From Competibacter sp963695105 (GTDB lineage: Bacteria; Pseudomonadota; Gammaproteobacteria; Competibacterales; Competibacteraceae), in the NCBI GenBank assembly GCA_963695105.1, contig CAVOGC010000055.1, forward strand, positions 262,883 to 326,882: 64,000 nucleotides of DNA. Direction: 5' to 3'. The stretch's first letter is position 1. Each line of letters begins with the position of its first letter. Under the pieces are notes generated by a model. That model saw only the letters and a program-made list of their open reading frames with translations, searched no databases and was not told the origin of the DNA. A program made the position numbers and the translations under genes. Positions 1 to 9,066 of this stretch are shown piece after piece.

Positions 1-688
1 GCAAAGGCACCAGCGAGAAACCGGTCACCAAATCGAAATTCAGCCGGATCAGCTTGTACAGCGAATATTTCGATTCGCCGGCGACGCGCTCGGCGTGGGC
101 GACCGGGACCTCGGTCGGGTTGGCGGCGAAGGTGTAGGCCAGCGCCGGGATGTAGGTGCTCACCTCGCGAGTGGACACGATCGCTGTGACGATGTCGCGG
201 CTATAGGCGCGCAACATGCAACCCTGGTCGGTCATGCGGATTTTGGTGATCCGCTCGCGCAACCGGTTCATCAGTCGCGAGGCGACATGCCGCCACAGAC
301 TGTCCTCGCGTTTTTCCCGAATGCCGCCGACGTAATCGTGACCGCGATCCATCGCCGCCAGCAGCTTGCCGATTTCCTCCGGCGGGTTCTGCAAGTCGGC
401 GTCCAGGGTGACCACCCGCTCGCCCCGGCAATATTCGAAGCCGGCCATGATCGCCATGTGCTGGCCGCAGTTGGCGTTGAACAGGATGACCCGCGTCGCG
501 TCCGGCCGGGCCAGAAACTGGTCCTTCAGCAGCGCCGCCGAGCGGTCGCGGCTGCCATCGTTGACGAATAGCACCTCGTAGGACACGCCCAGCGCGTCCA
601 GCGCCGGGTAGAGGCGCGCGAACAGCGCCGGCAGGGTCTCCTGCTCGTTGTAGACCGGAATGATGACGGAAAGCAGCGGCGCGCTCAT
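1..688 (-). CDS. arnC: Undecaprenyl-phosphate aminoarabinose (formamido-arabinose) transferase, ArnC-like GT2, partial
   Basis: This family 2 glycosyltransferase is predicted to move 4-deoxy-4-formamido-L-arabinose from UDP to undecaprenyl phosphate at the inner membrane, a step in lipid A modification. The frame starts MSAPLLSVIIPVYNEQETLP, the usual GT2 opening, then shows VNDGSRD, the DADLQNPPEEI stretch typical of ArnC/DPM-like enzymes, and GCMLRAYSR. It runs off the left edge after about 229 codons of the usual 320, so the C-terminal membrane segments are not seen. The ATG lies one base after the arnB stop, so the two genes are co-transcribed. Assignment to ArnC rather than another polyprenyl-phosphate transferase rests on both sequence style and the arn neighbours. 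Confidence 0.85.
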   Translation of the reverse strand, partial: MSAPLLSVIIPVYNEQETLPALFARLYPALDALGVSYEVLFVNDGSRDRSAALLKDQFLARPDATRVILFNANCGQHMAIMAGFEYCRGERVVTLDADLQNPPEEIGKLLAAMDRGHDYVGGIREKREDSLWRHVASRLMNRLRERITKIRMTDQGCMLRAYSRDIVTAIVSTREVSTYIPALAYTFAANPTEVPVAHAERVAGESKYSLYKLIRLNFDLVTGFSLVPL

Positions 689-689
689 C

Positions 690-1892
690 TCAAATCCTCG
701 CCTCCGCCAGCACTTCGGCGACCGCCGCGCAGACCCGCTCCACGTCGGCGCGACTCATGGCCGGGAACAACGGTAAGGTGACGGTTTCGCGGGCGATGCG
801 CTCGGTATTCGGCAATTCCCCTTCGCGATGGCCACGGCGGCGGAACAGGGTGGTGAGATGCGCGGCTTCGTAGGAGACGCCCGTGCCGATGCCGCGCGCC
901 TCCAAGGCGTCCCGAAACTGTTGGCGGTCGATACGCAGCCGGTCCAGCGGCAACAGCGGCGCGAACATATTCCAACTGTGCCCGGCTTCGTCGCCCGGAT
1001 AACCCGGATGCGGCAACAAACAGGGGGGATCGGTGCGCAGCATCTGGAAATAGTCGGCCACGAGTTCGCGGCGCCGGGCGTTGAACGCCTCCAGCCGGGC
1101 GAGCTGGCCCAGACCGATCCGCGCGTTGACATCGGGCAGGTTGAACTTGCCGCCGGGGAAAGCCACATCGCGGGTACCGTCCGGCAAGCGGGTGATGCCG
1201 TGGAAGCGCAGCATTTCCACCTCGCGCGCTTCCGCCTCGTCGTTCAGCACCAGCGCCCCGCCTTCGATCGCGGTCATGTTCTTGTTGGGGTGGAAGCTGA
1301 ATACCGTGAGATCGCCGAACCCGCCGATCCGCCGGCCGCGCCAGCTCGACCCGATGGCCAGCGCCGCATCCTCGATGACCCGCGGTCCGTGCCGCTCCGC
1401 AATCGCGTACAGGCGATCCATGTCCACCGGCAGTCCCGCGAAATGGGTCGGCATGATCGCCTTGGTGCGTGGGGTGATGGCGCGCTCGACCGCGTCGAAA
1501 TCGAGGTTGCGGCTGATTAGTTCGACATCCACAAAGACCGGGGTCGCGCCGACCTTGGCGATCATGTTGGGCGCGGCGAAGAACGTTTGCGACGGAGTGA
1601 TCACTTCGTCGCCGGGACCGATTCCGCACAGTTGCAGGGCGACTTCCAGCGCGGCGGTGGCGGAGTTGAGGACGCGCACCGGCCGGCCATCCAGATAATC
1701 CGACAGCGCCGCCTCGAACTTTTTAACCTGCGGGCCGGTGGTGATCCAGCCGGAGCGCAGCACTTCGACCACGCCGGCGATGGTGTCCTCGTCCAAGGTC
1801 GGCCGGGTAAAGGGGAGATGGGGATGAGTAATCCTCTCTTCCCTTGAGGGAGAGAGGTTGGAGGTGAGGGGGTCGGAGGAAAACGATGCCAT
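690..1892 (-). CDS. arnB: UDP-4-amino-4-deoxy-L-arabinose aminotransferase, ArnB-like (DegT/DnrJ/EryC1/StrS family)
   Basis: A PLP-dependent sugar aminotransferase predicted to make UDP-L-Ara4N from the 4-keto sugar. The conserved body begins at LPFTRPTLDEDTI and SGWITTGPQV, as in ArnB. EDAALAIGSSWRGR and the PLP-lysine region FSFHPNKNMTAIEGGA follow, and the length (400 aa) is slightly above the usual 380. The extra N-terminal 25 residues or so are encoded by a palindromic repeat (about 1812-1875), so either the repeat has been read into the protein or the true start lies after it, at a non-ATG codon. The gene abuts the arnE/F-like gene upstream and arnC downstream, indicating one operon. 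Confidence 0.85.
   Translation of the reverse strand: MASFSSDPLTSNLSPSREERITHPHLPFTRPTLDEDTIAGVVEVLRSGWITTGPQVKKFEAALSDYLDGRPVRVLNSATAALEVALQLCGIGPGDEVITPSQTFFAAPNMIAKVGATPVFVDVELISRNLDFDAVERAITPRTKAIMPTHFAGLPVDMDRLYAIAERHGPRVIEDAALAIGSSWRGRRIGGFGDLTVFSFHPNKNMTAIEGGALVLNDEAEAREVEMLRFHGITRLPDGTRDVAFPGGKFNLPDVNARIGLGQLARLEAFNARRRELVADYFQMLRTDPPCLLPHPGYPGDEAGHSWNMFAPLLPLDRLRIDRQQFRDALEARGIGTGVSYEAAHLTTLFRRRGHREGELPNTERIARETVTLPLFPAMSRADVERVCAAVAEVLAEARI
1812..1875. repeat. Dispersed palindromic repeat inside the arnB 5' end
   Basis: The core is a hairpin with arms CCTCTCT (1833-1839) and AGAGAGG (1851-1857), flanked by GGAGGTGAGGGGGT. The same kind of sequence, CTCACC(C/T)CCAACC(C/T)CTCT followed by a hairpin, recurs at 50894-50982, and a related hairpin lies at 47457-47490. 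It is in frame with arnB and encodes a Ser/Arg/Pro-rich leader. Confidence 0.6.
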
Positions 1893-2264
1893 TCAGGATC
1901 TCGCAAGCAGATAAACGCCGATGATGACGAAACCGATGCCCAACCAGCGCCCACCGTTAAGTGCCTCGCCAAACAGGTACCAGGCGGCGAGGGCGTTGAC
2001 GACGTAGCCGATGGAAAGCATCGGGTAGGCGATGCTGACCGGTACCCGCGACAGCGCCAGAATCCAGACCAGGACGCTGATCCCGTAACAGGCGAAGCCG
2101 CCGAGAAAATGCGGATTGGTGGTGATCGCGCCGACCAGCGGCAAGGCGTTGGCGGCGGTGGGCGTGATCACGCCGAGCGTGTTGGTCCCGGCCTTGAGCA
2201 GCAGTTGCGCGGTGGCGTTGAGCAACACGCCGGTCAGAATCAGCCCGAAGCTGGCAGTGGTCAT
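1893..2264 (-). CDS. EamA/SMR-type membrane protein, ArnE/ArnF-like flippase subunit
   Basis: A 123-residue, four-helix hydrophobic protein of the small multidrug resistance/EamA fold. It begins with a helix carrying LLNATAQLLLKAGTN, the hallmark opening of ArnE/ArnF and related small EamA proteins, and ends in GIGFVIIGVYLLARS. Those subunits are thought to flip L-Ara4N-undecaprenyl phosphate across the inner membrane. Only one such gene is present here, whereas enterobacteria have an arnE-arnF pair; whether it works as a homodimer is unknown. Its stop is directly followed by the arnB ATG, and its start overlaps the arnT stop by 4 bases, so all four genes look translationally linked. Confidence 0.75.
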   Translation of the reverse strand: MTTASFGLILTGVLLNATAQLLLKAGTNTLGVITPTAANALPLVGAITTNPHFLGGFACYGISVLVWILALSRVPVSIAYPMLSIGYVVNALAAWYLFGEALNGGRWLGIGFVIIGVYLLARS

Positions 2265-3950
2265 CGGCGGCTCACGATAACCCGACGCGGATCGCGGGCC
2301 AGCACTCGCATGGGCACGCCCTCGGCGGCGAAACGCTCGTAGTTGGCCGGATTCATCATCGCATACCCCCGCTCCAGCCCGGCCCAGCGCTGTTTCCAGT
2401 CTTCGACCCGCTGGATTCCCTTGTCGGGTTCCGCGTCCAGGCCCAGGGCGAACTCGTCGATGTACTGCACCAGCGTGACCGGCCGCTTCAGGTAGAACGG
2501 CAGGGTCTGATCATGCATCTGAACGCTGTAGAAGGGAAAAGCCCGGTCAAGCGGTCCTTGCGTCGCTTCGATCTCGCGGACGATCTGATACGAAGACGAG
2601 AGGCGGGACAGTTCGTCATAGCCGTCCATCGCCAGGATGCCGGCGCCGAGGCTGCCAAACGCCAGCGCGACAATGCCGGCCGACTGGACGTGGCGGCGGA
2701 ACAACCAGGCCGCCACCACCGCGCCGGTGGTAAAGATGAAGACCGAAGCTCCGATCCAGGGCACGACGTTGCGCACGATCTCGAACGGCGATTCCTCGTT
2801 GGAAAACGAACGGGCGATCCGCTCGCCGCCAATCAGGACCACCAACAGCAATGCGCCGCCAGCCGCCGCCAGTCCCCAAGCGAGGCGGGTGAGGATTTTT
2901 GGCTCCATCCGCCGCATTTCCACCGCCGCAAACAAGGCCAGCGCGGGGAATACCGGCAGAATGTAGGATGGCAGTTTGGAACCCGACGCGCTGAAGAACA
3001 GGAAAATGAACGCGGCCCAGATCAATAACAACCGCCGCGGTTGCAGCGTTCCCGGTCCTCCCTCGTGTCGCCAGCCGTCGCGGAGCCGGACCGCGATGAA
3101 CGGCAGCCACGGCATCGCCCCGAACAGCAGGATGGGGACGAAATACCACCAGGCGCCCTCACGTCGATGCACCTTGGTCAGAAAGCGCGCGAAGTGTTCG
3201 TGAATGAAAAAGAAGCGGGCGAATTCATCGTTGGCCAGCGACACGGCGACGAACCAGGGGATGGTGATCAGCAGCAGCAGCACCAGACCCTTCCCAATGT
3301 GCAGGCGGGTCAGCAACCGCCAGTCGCGCTCGATCAGCATGTAGATCGTCAGCACCGCGCCGGGCAACACAACGCCGATCAGGCCCTTGTTCAACACGCC
3401 CAGCCCCATCGCCGCCCAGACGACCAGCATCCAGTTACGATTCTCCACCGGCGTCGCGCCGAGGCGCTGGGCAAGCAGGAAACCGAGCAGACTGACAGTG
3501 AGAAATGCGGCCAGACCCGCGTCCAGGGTGTTGATATGGGCATTGATGACGAACCCGGTACATCCTCCCAGCGCCGCCGCCGCCGCCAAACCGACCTCCT
3601 CGCCGAACAGGCGGCGACCCGCCCAGAACATCAGCAGCACACAGCCGAAGGCGGTGGTCGCCGGCCACCAGCGCGCGCCCCATTGGCTCTCGCCGAACAC
3701 CCGGAACGCCGCCGCCGTCGCCCAGTACTGCAAGGGTGGCTTCTCGAAAGTATTTCAGGTCGTTCAAGCGTGGCGTCACCCAGTCCCCGGACAGCGCCAT
3801 CTCGCGGGGGATTTCGGCGTAACGCCCCTCGTCGGGATGAGCCAGTTTGCGGTATTCAAGGTTACTGAACCAGACCAGGGTAAAAATCAGCAGCAACCCC
3901 AACAGCAGCCACCGGGAAAAACCGGAAGATTTCAGGGAATGCGAATCCAT
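2261..3950 (-). pseudogene. arnT: Aminoarabinose lipid A transferase, ArnT-like (GT83/PMT family), interrupted by a frameshift
   Basis: ArnT enzymes transfer L-Ara4N from undecaprenyl phosphate to lipid A on the periplasmic face of the inner membrane. The N-terminal part (from ATG at 3950, MDSHSLKSSGFSRW) has a membrane helix and the PMT motif HPDEGRYAEIPREM, then reads RLNDLKYF. There the frame is lost, and the expected continuation EKPPLQYWATAAAF is found in the next frame, which stays open to 2261. Removing one G at about 3746 on the plus strand restores a continuous product of about 560 aa. Either the gene is truly broken or the base is an assembly error; the rest of the reading frame shows no other damage. 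Confidence 0.75.
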
Positions 3951-4121
3951 GGTGATTTTTATGCTCACGGTCGTGGGATAGTGGACTCTAAACAATGGGA
4001 TTTGAGGGGCCGTGCCTTGCCAGTCGCTTAATATCGTCGATATCGAAGCGGTGCAATGCAAGTTGGCGCTTCACTCGAATGAAGATAACGAGACCACCTT
4101 CAGATGAGTCGAAGGCGCTGC

Positions 4122-5465
4122 TCATTTTTCGCGCCCCTGACGGTAGCGAAAGACGAGGCCGGTTCCGTCATGTCGCTCATGCAGACTCAACATGCCTCCC
4201 AAGCGGATCGCCGCTTCCCGGGCGATCACCAATCCGAGCCCGCTGCCTTCGCCGTCGGCGCCAGACATCCGATAGAAGGCATCGAGCACCCGCTCGCGCT
4301 CCGAGGCTGGAATCCCGGGACCGTTATCCACGACCTCGATGACATCGTCCTTCTCATCGGATAGCAGTCGAAGTGTCACTTCACCGCCTACCGGGGTGTA
4401 CTTCAGCGCATTTTCCAGCGCATTTCTCACAATCAACCGCAGCGCTTCCCTGGAACCGCGCATGGAAAGCGATGCCGTTTCCTCAAGGCCCAGGTCGATA
4501 CCCTTGGCCTCGGCCAAGGGCAGGTGTTCGGCCATCAGTTCGCGCGCCAGCACCGAAACGTCGACCGCTGACGCTTCGGCATCGCTGGCCTGGGTTCGGG
4601 CAAGGCTGAGCAACTGTTCAGTCAGATGGCGCGCGCGCTCGATACCGTCCTGAAGCGGAACCACGCGCTCACGCACGGCATCCAGCGATCCAGCGTGCAA
4701 CAGGTTCTGGGCCTGTAAGGACAGCGCGGTCAGCGGACTGCGAAGTTCATGGGCGGCGTCCGCGATGAAACGTCGTTGCTGCCCGATCAAGAGATTGACC
4801 CGCGCCAGCAAGCGATTGATGGCATGTACAAAAGGGGTGATTTCATCCGGGAGATCATCGTCGGCGATGGCTTGAGGCCGATCCGCCGGCTGCTCGTCGA
4901 GGCTTCTGGAGAGCTGAGTAATGGGCGCCAACTCGCTGCGAACAATCCGCACGATCAGCCAAACCAACAATGGCAGAAGCAGCAGCAAGGGAATCAGTGT
5001 CTGCAGGGCGCTGTTGACCGCAATCTCGTCGCGCGCGGCGGTGAGTTGAGCCACCACCAAACGCCCCCCCGTTTCCGTATCTCGAACAAATACCCGCAGA
5101 TCCCCGGAATCGCTATTTAGGGTATGGAGGCCCGGCAACAGATCGCCGGCAAACCACGCCGGCCTTGAGTTTTGCGACAGATGAATCCAAGCCGGCATTG
5201 AATCCCGCGGCAAATGAATAACGATGATGCGGGATTCAGGATCGCTGATCGGGATACTTTTGGTATCTTGAAGCGATAACTTCGGCAATGAAAATTGGCC
5301 CGTGTCGCCGACATCGAGCGCGGCAACCTGCCGTAGCATGTCGTCCTGAAATTCCGTGGCTTCGAAATATGCAATGCCGAAAGAGGCCAAAGCCGCCACC
5401 AGACCGGCAAACACGATGACGCTTCCCAACGTCATCGACAGATGCCGCCGCAAGGATCGTTTCAT
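4122..5465 (-). CDS. Sensor histidine kinase, PmrB/QseC-like
   Basis: A 447-residue inner-membrane sensor kinase. A first membrane helix lies at about residues 10-33, a periplasmic loop of about 120 residues follows, and a second helix contains LLLLLPLLVWLIVRIV. Then come a HAMP-like linker, the phospho-accepting H-box (FIADAAHELRSPLTAL), the N-box (ALENALKY) and the G-boxes (DNGPGIP, GSGLGL). It overlaps the upstream response regulator by 4 bases, so the pair is one transcript. The position directly upstream of the arn genes suggests control of envelope charge, as PmrAB does in enteric bacteria. That link is inferred from context; QseBC-like kinases look very similar. Confidence 0.85.
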   Translation of the reverse strand: MKRSLRRHLSMTLGSVIVFAGLVAALASFGIAYFEATEFQDDMLRQVAALDVGDTGQFSLPKLSLQDTKSIPISDPESRIIVIHLPRDSMPAWIHLSQNSRPAWFAGDLLPGLHTLNSDSGDLRVFVRDTETGGRLVVAQLTAARDEIAVNSALQTLIPLLLLLPLLVWLIVRIVRSELAPITQLSRSLDEQPADRPQAIADDDLPDEITPFVHAINRLLARVNLLIGQQRRFIADAAHELRSPLTALSLQAQNLLHAGSLDAVRERVVPLQDGIERARHLTEQLLSLARTQASDAEASAVDVSVLARELMAEHLPLAEAKGIDLGLEETASLSMRGSREALRLIVRNALENALKYTPVGGEVTLRLLSDEKDDVIEVVDNGPGIPASERERVLDAFYRMSGADGEGSGLGLVIAREAAIRLGGMLSLHERHDGTGLVFRYRQGREK

Positions 5466-6124
5466 ATCGGTTTTTCCACCATCCAGCCCGCGCCGCGGAC
5501 ATTCTTGATGATGTTGGAACCCAGCTTCCTGCGCACACCGTGAATCAGGAAATCCACCGCATTGCTCTCCACCTCCTCGTTCCAGCCATAGATACGCTCC
5601 TCCAGTTCGGCGCGCGCGAGAATTGCGCCGGGCCTCAGCAAGAGTGCCTGCAATAGGGCAAACTCACGCGCGCTCAGCACCTCCACGACATCACCGCGGC
5701 GCGCTTCGCGGGTGGTCGGGTCAAGGGTCACCTGGCCGTTGGTGAGCAAGGCTGTGGCTTGCCCGCCCTGGCGGCGGATAATCGCGCGCAACCGGGCCAG
5801 CAGCTCGTTGAGATTGAAAGGCTTTACCAGATAGTCATCGGCTCCGAAATCCAACCCCTTGATCCGGTCGTCCACCCCGTCACGCGCCGTGATGACGATG
5901 ACCGGCACTGCGTTACCCGCTTGGCGCAGGCGGCGCAGCACGTCCAGTCCATCGCGCTTGGGCAGGCCCAGATCGAGCAACACGGCCTGGTGCTCAGCGC
6001 TTTCGAGCACATTGCTCGCCGTGGCGCCATCCTTCACCCAATCCACGGCATAAGCGGCATCCTTGAGGGCGACGGATACCGCTTCACCGATCATCGAGTC
6101 ATCTTCGACCAGCAGGATACGCAT
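5462..6124 (-). CDS. OmpR-family response regulator, PmrA/QseB-like
   Basis: A 220-residue two-domain regulator: receiver domain (residues 1-115 with acidic pair D8-D9, phospho-acceptor D51 in LLDLGLPKRDG, and Lys in YLVKPF) followed by an OmpR-type winged helix (LSAREFALLQALLLRPG to the C-terminal RGAGW hairpin). Two in-frame ATGs exist, at 6130 and 6124. The GCGAGA ribosome-binding sequence touches the first but sits 6 bases before the second, and MRILLVEDD is the usual family start, so 6124 is chosen. It is partnered with the overlapping histidine kinase. Candidate targets are the arn genes and the adjacent PepSY and DUF347 genes, but no binding site was identified. Confidence 0.9.
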   Translation of the reverse strand: MRILLVEDDSMIGEAVSVALKDAAYAVDWVKDGATASNVLESAEHQAVLLDLGLPKRDGLDVLRRLRQAGNAVPVIVITARDGVDDRIKGLDFGADDYLVKPFNLNELLARLRAIIRRQGGQATALLTNGQVTLDPTTREARRGDVVEVLSAREFALLQALLLRPGAILARAELEERIYGWNEEVESNAVDFLIHGVRRKLGSNIIKNVRGAGWMVEKPI

Positions 6125-6268
6125 GATCATTCTCGCGGTTGATGAGCGGTGTCATTCTCTTGCCCATCCTCTTCGGATCAACCCGGCAAAGATCGTCCGA
6201 TAGGGCGGAAACAACAGACACATCAGCGGCGCGATCAGCCTTGTCACATCGGCTGCTGATCGAGACCG

Positions 6269-7060
6269 TCAGATGGATTCATTGGCGGGTTGTCCGAGCA
6301 CGTCCCGCCGGGTGACGGTCAGGTAAATCACCAGACCCGCGATAGTCGAAAGGAAGATTGCGCTCGTGACCACCGTACCCAAGCCCAGGCCGCCGTCGGT
6401 AACGGATTGCGATAGGTAGTCGCCAAATGATGCGCCGAGCGGCCGCGTCAGGATGTAGGCGATCCAGAACGCCAGAACGGCATTGGCCTTGAAGCCGTAA
6501 TACGCGAAAGAGACGATACCGATCAGCGCGCCGAACATCAGTGTCGAGTTGGCATAGCCGAGATTTAAACCTTCCGCGGCAAGGTCGCCTGCCGCGGTGC
6601 CCAGCGCGAACGTGAATAGAATGGCCGCCCAGTAGAACAACTCGCGTTTTGTCGTGAAGATGGTATGGATCGACAGCGTTCTCTCGCTCGCGTACCAGAC
6701 GGCGAAGGTTGCCAGCAAGGCCAGACTGAAGGCAATGGTCGTCGTTTCCAGCGGGACACCGAAATTGTCCACGAGGTTATCGGTGATCAGCGTGCCCACC
6801 ACGCTGATCAGCACGACCGCCAACCAATACATCCAGGGTACGTATTGACGGGCTCGCAGTTGCACGACCAGGAAAACCGCTAACAGCACACTCATGACGA
6901 CCGATGTGCCGGTCAGGCCGAAATGCAAATTGAAGTTGAGAAAATCGGCGGCGGTCTCGCCAACGGTCGTTGCCATGATCTTGATGATCCAGAAGTAAAG
7001 CGTAACTTCCGGGACCTTGTTCAGCATCTGCATCGCGTCTTCGCGCATGAGGGTTTTCAT
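6269..7060 (-). CDS. Multi-pass membrane protein of the DUF347 / COG4705 type
   Basis: A 263-residue polytopic membrane protein with about eight hydrophobic helices. It carries repeated G/T-rich motifs with a conserved acidic residue: MATTVGETAADFLN, TLITDNLVD, ALGTAAGDLAAEG and LGASFGDYLSQS. This is the pattern of the DUF347 repeat family, whose function is not known to me. The start ATG at 7060 follows a GGGAGA site with good spacing. It lies between the two-component pair and a PepSY protein, all on the same strand; in many proteobacteria such genes cluster with QseBC/PmrAB-like systems, suggesting a shared envelope or metal-stress role (inference). Confidence 0.7.
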   Translation of the reverse strand: MKTLMREDAMQMLNKVPEVTLYFWIIKIMATTVGETAADFLNFNLHFGLTGTSVVMSVLLAVFLVVQLRARQYVPWMYWLAVVLISVVGTLITDNLVDNFGVPLETTTIAFSLALLATFAVWYASERTLSIHTIFTTKRELFYWAAILFTFALGTAAGDLAAEGLNLGYANSTLMFGALIGIVSFAYYGFKANAVLAFWIAYILTRPLGASFGDYLSQSVTDGGLGLGTVVTSAIFLSTIAGLVIYLTVTRRDVLGQPANESI

Positions 7061-7159
7061 GTCGATTCTCCCGTGGGCTTTCAGTGGCGTCTGTTCCGAT
7101 CCACTAGAGGGAAAAGCCGGGGTAGTGACGCTACCTCGACATCACAACGACCTGGACGC

Positions 7160-7519
7160 TCAATCATCCTTATCATTGTCGTTGCCGTGGTCGTCCCGGT
7201 CATGGTCAGTCCCGTGATCGGCCTTATCCTCAACGGCGGCGATGACCTGGCCGCTCATCGGGTCAACCTTCACGTCCATGACGCTCTTGTCCTTGACCAC
7301 TTCCACCTCGAACACCGATTGGCCTTTTTCGTGCTCGTACTCGGCCTGGGAAGCCTTGCCGCCGACATGCTGTTCGGCGGCGGCCACGGCCTGCGTCAGA
7401 CTGATCTTCGCGCCTGCGATGGCCAAGGCGTCGTTCTCAACGGATTCCGCCGCATAGGCGCTGCCGATGGCAGTGGTGGCAAGCGCGGCCAGGACCACTC
7501 GATAGATTTTGCGGTTCAT
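7160..7519 (-). CDS. Secreted PepSY-domain protein
   Basis: A 119-residue periplasmic protein. MNRKIYRVVLAALATTAIG and a following AYA cleavage site form a clear signal peptide. One PepSY domain follows (ISLTQAVAAAEQHVGG, then VFEVEVVKDKSVMDVKVDPMSG). The C-terminal tail is very rich in His and Asp (HGTDHDRDDHGND), which could bind divalent metal. The ATG at 7519 is preferred over an upstream GTG because AAGGAG lies 8 bases before it. PepSY proteins of this size often accompany PmrAB/QseBC-like systems as regulated outputs or accessory sensors; that role is inferred. Confidence 0.85.
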   Translation of the reverse strand: MNRKIYRVVLAALATTAIGSAYAAESVENDALAIAGAKISLTQAVAAAEQHVGGKASQAEYEHEKGQSVFEVEVVKDKSVMDVKVDPMSGQVIAAVEDKADHGTDHDRDDHGNDNDKDD

Positions 7520-7779
7520 GAGGATCACTCCTTCAGGTCACGCGGATATTCGCGTTGTGCTGAAGATAGCGATCAAGAATTAGGGGAGAGTTAGCTGACG
7601 AGTGTCAGCAGAAGTTTTCTGAGAGAGAGGGACGGTGATGACCGATCAACTTCCGACAGGTGCTTTATATTGCATATCCGCAGGGTTCAGAGAGATTATG
7701 TTGATACTCGGGGCCGCCATTCACCGGTAATTTTTCGTCTCCGAATATGATATCTATTTGAATTTAAAGATGAAGCACT

Positions 7780-9018
7780 TCACACAACGCCATCACGCGG
7801 AACACTTTTTTTCAGCGCATCGCGCAATCGTTCCAGCACCATCTCCGGCTTGATAACCTTTAGGCACCTATTATCAGTGCAGGGTGTCCGCCGATGGTTT
7901 GCGGCGCTCACGCAGGGCGAACAGGCAAGCCCGGCATAAATCGGCGTGCTGTTGCCCAGAGAGCCGTACAGTCGGGGCGTCTCGGGACCGAAGATGACAA
8001 AGGTACGCAGCCCGGTCACCGCGGAAAAATGACCAGGTCCTGAATCGTTGGTCAGCATGATTTCGGCGATTTGGTATAGCGCCGGCAATTCTTGCAGCGA
8101 AAGACAGCCGGCAAAATTAACGCAGCGCTCGTGCCCTACCTGCCGCTTCAAATTTTCCGCCTCGTCCCGTTCCGCCGGAGCACCCGTAATCAAGACCAGC
8201 AGATCTGCATCATCAACCAACAAGCCGCGCATCACCGTCACAAAATAATCGGGCATCCAGCGCCGCTGGGGCAACAAATCGCTGGCGTTAGGATTAATCA
8301 GTACAACCCTACAACGCTTTTCATCGTAGGCAGGATATTCACCACGGATACGATCATTCATCATTGACAGGGAATTTTCGCTGACCTCGGCCTTAGCTAA
8401 CTCGATCTCGCTATCGGATATCAGCGTCTTGGAAAAAGGCATCTCTTCCGAATCCGCCAAGGCTGCATTAACCAAGGCTATAAAATTCTTGGCGATGTGC
8501 AAATGCGGGTTATAGGCTACCCGACGGGTCAACATCTCTCCCCGATACAGCCCTTCATTGTAAAATGAATGGAAGCCGATTCTATTCACCGCCCCAGAAA
8601 AGCCTGTCAACAGAGCCGTATAACGGGAAAACAGCTCCAAGTCGATAACGGTGTCGATCCTGCAACGGCGCGCCCAAAACAGAAAGCGCAGCGTATCAAC
8701 CATCAGATTTAACAAGCGATCTTCCCGGATAATAAAGATATTGGCTCTTGGAATAGTATTTAATAGATATAAACTGGCTACGTTGGCCTTGAAAATCAGG
8801 AAATACAGTTCCGAGTCACCCTTTTGCTGCATTATTCTCATGGCAGGATCCGCCAAGATCGTGCTGCCCATTTCCGATAATTCAATAAAGAGCGTTTTTT
8901 GCGGACATACATTCTTTTTCTTGTAAAATAAGCCGACGAAGCGGATAAGACCAGTCGCAAAAAAGCAGAGTGGAATCCCAGCAAGATAATCGATCTTGCG
9001 CATGACATTGATTTTCAT
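7780..9018 (-). CDS. Glycosyltransferase family 9 protein (ADP-heptose:LPS heptosyltransferase-like)
   Basis: A 412-residue GT9-type protein. Landmarks are the N-terminal region KTLFIELSEMGSTILADPAM, a central INPNASDLLPQRRW (nucleotide-sugar lobe), LVLITGAPAERDEA, and the GT9 signature LTNDSGPGHFSAVTGLRTFVIFG. A Cys-containing tail (SPCVSAANHR, TPCTDNRCL) is typical of this subgroup. It probably acts in LPS core or surface glycan synthesis; the acceptor is unknown. The ATG at 9018 follows a GGTGGA site; a GTG at 9027 and an ATG at 9003 are alternatives. Base composition is clearly AT-richer than the core genes, shared with the next two genes upstream. Confidence 0.85.
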   Translation of the reverse strand: MKINVMRKIDYLAGIPLCFFATGLIRFVGLFYKKKNVCPQKTLFIELSEMGSTILADPAMRIMQQKGDSELYFLIFKANVASLYLLNTIPRANIFIIREDRLLNLMVDTLRFLFWARRCRIDTVIDLELFSRYTALLTGFSGAVNRIGFHSFYNEGLYRGEMLTRRVAYNPHLHIAKNFIALVNAALADSEEMPFSKTLISDSEIELAKAEVSENSLSMMNDRIRGEYPAYDEKRCRVVLINPNASDLLPQRRWMPDYFVTVMRGLLVDDADLLVLITGAPAERDEAENLKRQVGHERCVNFAGCLSLQELPALYQIAEIMLTNDSGPGHFSAVTGLRTFVIFGPETPRLYGSLGNSTPIYAGLACSPCVSAANHRRTPCTDNRCLKVIKPEMVLERLRDALKKSVPRDGVV

Positions 9019-9066
9019 AATATCCACCAGTCGGCCATCATATTGCCTGCCTCGTTATTCATTCGC

